A DNA stretch of 64,000 nt, taken from positions 3,966,755 to 4,030,754 of the forward strand of contig CM051512.1 of assembly GCA_028015205.1 (NCBI GenBank), given 5' to 3'. The first letter of the stretch is position 1. Every line of letters begins with the position of its first letter. The notes under the pieces are model-generated. The model did no database searches. It worked only from the letters and a program-made list of their open reading frames with translations, and was not told the DNA's origin. The stretch comes from Mytilisepta virgata (lineage: Eukaryota; Mollusca; Bivalvia; Mytilida; Mytilidae). A program made the translations under genes and the position numbers. Shown piece by piece: positions 59,441 to 64,000 of the stretch.

Positions 59441-59880
59441 AGAGGAAGGCTGAATACAAGAATGGTTGATTTTCCAATCGTCAACTTCCCAATTCGAGCG
59501 GAAACTTTCCAGAAGCGCCTGTGTATGGATTGTATACTTCACAACTTATACGTTATTCCAGAGCTTGTGACATATACATTAACTTCATACACAGAGCCCG
59601 ACAGAAAAGTTACTGAAATAGGGGTATGTTACTCCTAAGTTGCAGTCAACATTATTATAAAGTTTAATGGACGTCATCGTGACTTGGTTGACAGGCATAA
59701 AAAAAACCGTTTCTCAAATGAAAATGGACGTGTTCCATTGATGTTGTCCCTTCCTCATACCGGACATTACATGGGCAGCATGGCGGGTGTCCTGCAGGAA
59801 GCAGACTGCCTACTCTTCCGGAGCACATGAGTCTACCCCATGTTTTTTTTATGGGGTCCATGTTGTTCATGTTTCTGATA
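59440..59880 (+). pseudogene. Degenerate reverse-transcriptase 3' relic
   Basis: Traces of the family seen at 44.5 kb: 'gattttccaatcgtcaactt', 'aatggacgtcatcgtgactt', then a tail with 'cttccggagcacatgagtct' and 'ggggtccatgttgttcatg'. Heavily mutated. Confidence 0.5.
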
Positions 59881-60050
59881 ACTTTAAATTTATGATACTT
59901 GTTGCAAATTATAACTATATAATATACTATATTATTCGAGTTGATATCAAGAGATATTTAATTCTCACTCATTGTGAAACCTATAATTAAGGGCCATATT
60001 CGTAGTCTTTATTAAAATATGATGTTTAGTAGATTATGAGCTTTTTATTT

Positions 60051-60199
60051 TCAATAACGTTTTTTACATGTTTTCGAACTTTGGTCAAACTGCCGAAAAT
60101 TTCCCGGATCGATACCATTGTCCGTAAGCTTCTTGTACAAGCGTCTCTTTACAGGCTTTGTTAATCCATTCCTGCGTCTTATAAGTATAAACGCTGATT
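60051..60199 (-). CDS. ApoD-like lipocalin, last exon
   Basis: Acceptor atatatttcag at 60,200, stop TGA at 60,051-60,053. The first two bases complete a Glu codon split with the previous exon. The 48 following residues start SAFILIRRRNGLTKP, which fits lipocalin motif 3 (the A-W-I-L-S-R region of apolipoprotein D with its conserved Arg). A helix follows (VKRRLYKKLTDNGID), and the exon ends with a Cys (SKTCKKRY) where ApoD has its last disulfide Cys. Polyadenylation-like AATAAA occurs on the minus strand just past the stop and again near 60,010. Confidence 0.8.
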
Positions 60200-60483
60200 C
60201 TGAAATATATTTGATAAACTTATAGAAAAGCTCGAGAGTATATAGGCGAAATAACGTGGAGTTATGAAATTTTGAACACAATAAGGTAAAGAGTACCTAT
60301 AAAATGTGAGACGGACATAATTTTACAGGTACCCATAAGTTAAAGATTAGAAATACATTTGAAGGGGATAATAACAGTAATAAAGAATGCTCCTTCAGGA
60401 GGCAATATTCGAACTCAGCATATATTTATTTCCAAATTTCTCTATCAGTGGTAATTCCTGTAACTATTAAACTAAAGATATAT

Positions 60484-60710
60484 ATAGATTCTCCACCCGA
60501 GATAGTTAAATTTTCGATTTTCAACACGCGAGCCTTTAGCGAGAGTGTTAAAATCTAATATTTAACTATTGAGGGTGGTGAAATTCCATAACTCACGAGT
60601 AAATTGAAGGAGAATCTGTTTCTCCAATGATTTTCGACAAAAACCTCAAGAAAATGTCGTTGGTATATAGTTTGTTTACATAGACGTCATTTCGGGACTT
60701 CTTCTCTTTC
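60484..60710. repeat. Foldback repeat, copy 3 (partial)
   Basis: Contains 'ctccacccgagatagttaaa', 'cgattttcaacacgcgag', 'aattgaaggagaatctg' and 'gacgtcatttcgggacttc', as in the 12.7 and 18.96 kb copies. It lies in the last intron of the lipocalin gene. Confidence 0.7.
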
Positions 60711-60742
60711 CTTTTGCAGATAATTATATACTGCAATATATT

Positions 60743-61011
60743 TAACAAATAGTTCATGACATGGAGGGTCATATGGCAGTATATGGACCGGTTGGTCGCC
60801 CGACATAAATTATACGGACCGAAGTGAAGTTGAGGTCCATATAATTTTTGGAGGGCGACCAACCGGTCCATATACTGACATTTGACCCGAAGTGTCATGA
60901 ACTAATTGTTATATTATACTTTTCTGGGATTTAATCGAATTTAATAGATTTTGTCAAAACGAGGCGGTCCATATAATGTACAGCCGGTCCATATAGCATT
61001 ATATGGACCGG
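60743..61011. mobile_element. Inverted-repeat element rich in GGTCCATATA
   Basis: Arms 60,743-60,801 and 60,853-60,911 are near-perfect reverse complements (taacaa.tagttcatgac...ggttggtcgccc). A further perfect palindrome CCGGTCCATATA/TATATGGACCGG lies at 60,984-61,011, with more single GGTCCATATA words between. There is no coding sequence. It sits ~70 bp from a lipocalin exon. Confidence 0.75.
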
Positions 61012-61079
61012 ATTAGATAACATAGATAAATAGAGTAGTGAAAATTTAAAAGTGTAATATATAATATTATAAACGTTAC

Positions 61080-61190
61080 CTAAATATCCATCAAACATTG
61101 GTCTAAGATCAATACAAAGGTACACTAGAACAAATTTATTGTGGTTGGGATCCACATCCAAGATTAGTACCTCTACTTCAGGTGGTAGAA
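61080..61190 (-). CDS. ApoD-like lipocalin, penultimate exon
   Basis: Acceptor (ttgacttcag) and donor (gtaacg) are good. It opens with two bases of a split codon and ends with one, fitting its neighbours. The frame encodes LPPEVEVLILDVDPNHNKFVLVYLCIDLRP..., which matches lipocalin motif 2: an acidic/aromatic pair of strands in which a 'D-x-D-x-N-(Y/F)-x-L-V-Y-x-C' pattern precedes the last barrel strand. Lipocalins are secreted carriers of small hydrophobic ligands, and ApoD-type ones are widespread in molluscs. The assignment rests on motif pattern and gene structure, not on a database search. Confidence 0.75.
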
Positions 61191-61314
61191 CTGAAGTCAA
61201 ATTAAGAGAGGTATTATTCTATGTTATAAGTACTGTACCAATACTAGTACCTATACATTGTACTATAATTTAAGAAAAAGATTCCAGAAGAATTTTCGCT
61301 GTATAATATCTAAG

Positions 61315-61610
61315 ATGATGTTGGACCTGTTCCCACTATCGTAACCTTTCATGTGCCTCCAACGATTTGTGACTTCCCCCGGATTTACTTAATTTGTTGA
61401 ACTTTACGACGGGTGCTGTATACGGGACAGGAACGGCGTACCCTTCCGGAGCACCTGGGTTCACTCCTGGATTTTATAGGAGTTCATGTTGTTCATTGTT
61501 TTTTAGTTTTCTGTGTTTATTTGTTGTGCTTTTGGTTGTTCATTTGTCTTCCCGGGTTTATCTGTCCAATGGATTACGTTTTATTGATTTCTCCTTACAA
61601 GGATTAAACA
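61315..61610 (+). mobile_element. 3'-tail relic of a reverse-transcriptase element
   Basis: A close relative of 44,755-45,000 ('aagatgatgttggacctg', 'tacgacgggtgctgtatac', 'cacctgggttcactcctgg', 'cccgggtttatctgtccaat'). The short frames here belong to the tail. It lies in a lipocalin intron. Confidence 0.7.
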
Positions 61611-61639
61611 GCATATTCGTAAAAAATGAATAACAGGAA

Positions 61640-62290
61640 ATGTTGACAAATAACATGCCAACATGGACAAAAAAATAAAATACCAACAGAAAGAACCATG
61701 GTAAATAAAAATCAAACGCCAACAGAAATAATCATGGACAAAAAAAAATAACATGCCAACAGAAAGAATCATGGACAAAAAAATCATATGCCAACAGAAA
61801 GAACCATGGTAAATAAAAATCAAACACCAACAGAAAGAATCATGGACAAAAAAAAAAAAATAAGATGCCAACATAAAGAACCATGAACAAAAAAATCATA
61901 TGCCATCAGAAAGAATCATGGACAAAAAAATAACACGCCAACAGAAAGAACCATGGACAAAAAAATAACACGCCAACAGAAAGAACCATGGACAAAAAAA
62001 TCATATGCCAACAGAAAGAACCATGGTAAATAAAAATCAAACGCCAACAGAAAGAATCATGGACAAAAAAATAACACGCCAACAGAAAGAACCATGGACA
62101 AAAAAATAACACGCCAACAGAAAGAACCATGGACAAAAAAATCATATGCCAACAGAAAGAACCATGGTAAATAAAAATCAAACACCAACAGAAAGAATCA
62201 TGGACAAAAAAAAATAACATGCCAACATAAAGAACCATGAACAAAAAAATCATATGCCAACAGAAAGAACCATGGACAAAAAAAATAACA
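61640..62290 (+). repeat. 35-bp minisatellite, ~18 copies
   Basis: The unit is 'catggacaaaaaaataacac' plus 'gccaacagaaagaac', with variants (atcatatgcc, taaataaaaatcaaacgcc) arranged in higher-order pairs. The minus-strand frames through it are artefacts. Confidence 0.9.
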
Positions 62291-62327
62291 TAAAAGTGCA
62301 CAAAAACACAAATATATAAGCACAACA

Positions 62328-62510
62328 GGGTCAGAATAGTCTGACTTGGTAGACACTTGTTAGATTACATCTCCATCTTGCATGATAAATTAGTTTTTTA
62401 ATATTATATTGCCATATAACAGAGTCAGGATAATCTGACTTGGTAGACACTTGTTAGATTACATCTCCATCTTGCATGATAAACGGGTTTTTTAATATTA
62501 TAATTGCCCA
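62328..62510 (+). repeat. ~94-bp tandem duplication
   Basis: 'tctgacttggtagacacttg' and 'ttagattacatctccatctt' occur twice with few changes, at 62,340 and 62,434. Confidence 0.85.
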
Positions 62511-63177
62511 CTTACACTGAGGAGATAATAAGTTATCCAAAATACAGTTTTTGATAGTTGTATTGCACTATTGTTATGATATTTTAATTAAATATGAAAC
62601 GTAATATTCACCTATTGAACATAGTAACACGAAAGACGTTTTTTTTTTCGAACATAAAAAATAATACCATTTTCGTCCTATCACTGAACAGATAATTGTC
62701 AAAGCCCAAGCTGTTGGCACAGTCAACCGTTGTTAAGGACCAAAATAGACAAATGGCATATTTTTTTAACAGAAAAACTCTGAGAGAGATTTTTCCATAG
62801 GAATTGCTTGATTCATACTGCTTCATGAATAGTCCAAATTATCAGTAAAAAGCTGAAGTGGCATCCTGACTCTGTTGTGTTCATAATTGTGTTATGTGCT
62901 CTTTTATGTTATTTTTTTCCCAGAGTTCTGTCTGTTTGGTTGCTTTGATTGATTGGTATGTCATTGCTGACTTTTCCTGTTGTTCATTTTGTTGTATATA
63001 CAAAATAACATTTTATATGTTTTATAGGGTAGCTTTACTTTGGGTTTCTAAAGCTCGTACAAATAAATTGTATTTGAGCATACAGTGTCCGTATATTGTC
63101 TGTATATTAGATATGCGCATTTATATGTCCGGCAAGCTTACGTAGGCATTATTGTTGCCTGTAATTAACATACTTAC

Positions 63178-63272
63178 ATGGGTGTTCCTCCGGGCTTACA
63201 AACGTCCATCGCCCTCTGCTGTCTTCATCAATTATCACATAGCCAATTGATTCACTACTAAACTCGCCAGAT
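63178..63272 (-). CDS. ApoD-like lipocalin, internal exon
   Basis: A 95-nt exon with acceptor (atttccgtag) and consensus donor (gtaagt). Only one frame is open: (S)GEFSSESIGYVIIDEDSRGRWTFVSPEEHP. It starts and ends one base into a codon, and the final T plus the TT opening of the next exon makes Phe. Its position fits the middle barrel strands of a lipocalin. The exons encoding the signal peptide and the GxW motif lie further 5', beyond the right edge or hidden in the repeat at 63.5-64 kb. Confidence 0.65.
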
Positions 63273-63481
63273 CTACGGAAATATAATGATAAAGGTAATA
63301 AATTATTTTATAAAATATCTATCGTAAACATTGTATTCAATACATTTTTATGTTAACAACAAACACAAAATTATTACTTCAATTGATATTTTAACACGCG
63401 CAATCAAAAGAAAAATATTCAATAGTACTATGGTCTACTAATACGTCGGTATATTTAATATTTTTTTAGTCTACAACATAA

Positions 63482-64000
63482 ACCAAACTAGAGGCTCGCA
63501 GGAGCCTGTAACGCTCACCTCGAAATCAATTGCAAAATAAATTGGTTGACTGTGTCCATTTTGACTAGAAGTTTTGAAAATTTTGTAAAGGTCAAATTCG
63601 CTCACTGGTTTTGGCAAATTGTTCACTGGTTTCAAACGAGAAGATCTTTCAGTGAATTTTCCCAAAAGGTCCTATTTTAAAATATGTTCGGCTCTGGCGG
63701 CCGTCTTTGATTGCAGGCGGAGTCATCGGATACATTTCTGAAAGATGACCACCAAAGGACTATTGCTGCAAAGTTTTGTTCAAGTTTGCTATCATGGTGG
63801 TTTCAGACAAGAAGATCTGTAAGTAAATCTCCCATAATGTGCTACGTAAAATTATGTTCGGCTCTGGCGGTCGACTTGGATGGCGGTCAGGGTCATCGGA
63901 AATAATTCAGAAAGAGGATCACCACTGAGCATTAATTGTTGACATGTTTTGTTCCAATTGGCACAGCGGTTTCAGACAAGAAGAAATTTAAGTAAATTTC
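63482..64000 (-). repeat. Composite repeat (15.9-kb family), minus copy, runs off edge
   Basis: It starts with the 3' hairpin block in reverse (ctagaggctcgcaggagcct, 63,489-63,508). Monomers follow with 'gttcggctctggcggccgtc' and 'tcatcggatacatttctgaa', the reverse complement of the blocks at 25.2-25.8 kb. Confidence 0.7.

Noticed and set aside
61640..62290. Regularly spaced repeats resembling a CRISPR array
   Set aside because: Units are directly tandem with no unique spacers, and the genome is an animal's.
61906..62325. 139-codon hydrophobic minus-strand frame
   Set aside because: Product of the 35-bp minisatellite in a lipocalin intron.

Overview
The window is nuclear DNA of an animal. 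It is AT-rich, gene-poor and intron-rich, and densely packed with transposable elements. I read it as a marine bivalve, most likely a mussel close to Mytilus. That rests on the repeat families, which I recognise from memory of mussel sequence, and on the two genes that can be named. No database was searched.

Host genes. Three can be supported. (1) 15.1-15.8 kb, plus strand: the last exon of a membrane protein with two hydrophobic segments, a Met/Gln/Asn-rich tail and a C-terminal PPPSY motif. A one-base frame break lies in the tail. (2) 36.8-44.1 kb, minus strand: four exons of an N6AMT1/HEMK2-type eRF1 glutamine methyltransferase with intact EIGSGSG and NPPY motifs. The last exon was not found. 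(3) 60.05-63.27 kb, minus strand: three phase-compatible exons forming the C-terminal half of an apolipoprotein-D-like lipocalin. Its 5' exons lie beyond the right edge.

Mobile elements, left to right. A 2.1-kb TIR element with 5-bp target duplications and subterminal repeats (9.3-11.5 kb). A LINE fragment (11.5-12.2 kb). Several hairpin-capped elements built from diverged ~150-200-bp monomers (14.3, 15.9, 18.6, 23.0, 24.7, 40.1 and 63.5 kb). A 1.3-kb minisatellite (20.8-22.1 kb). A nearly complete LTR retrotransposon on the minus strand (27,161-33,216) with an intact 1148-residue pol in the order protease-integrase-RT-RNase H. This is the unusual Gmr1-type order, with integrase before RT. 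A MITE and two SINEs with target duplications sit in the methyltransferase introns, beside a ~45-bp satellite. From 44 to 57.6 kb there is a graveyard of reverse-transcriptase relics, three degenerate Ty3/Gypsy elements and a duplicated segment.

The most novel-looking structure is at 51.0-51.65 kb: a miniature LTR element (TRIM) with a ~106-bp internal region. Its LTR carries a tRNA-like sequence with good A and B boxes just upstream of a tRNA-Lys-type primer binding site. It is joined head to head with a second LTR copy that runs into the end of a different Gypsy pol gene. Reverse-transcriptase template switching would explain the junctions.

Regions not covered by a feature (parts of 0-1.4, 5.5-6.5, 7.3-8.4, 17.4-18.6, 25.8-27.1, 33.9-36.8, 55.0-55.6 and 57.6-59.4 kb) show nothing I can defend beyond AT-rich intergenic or intronic DNA.
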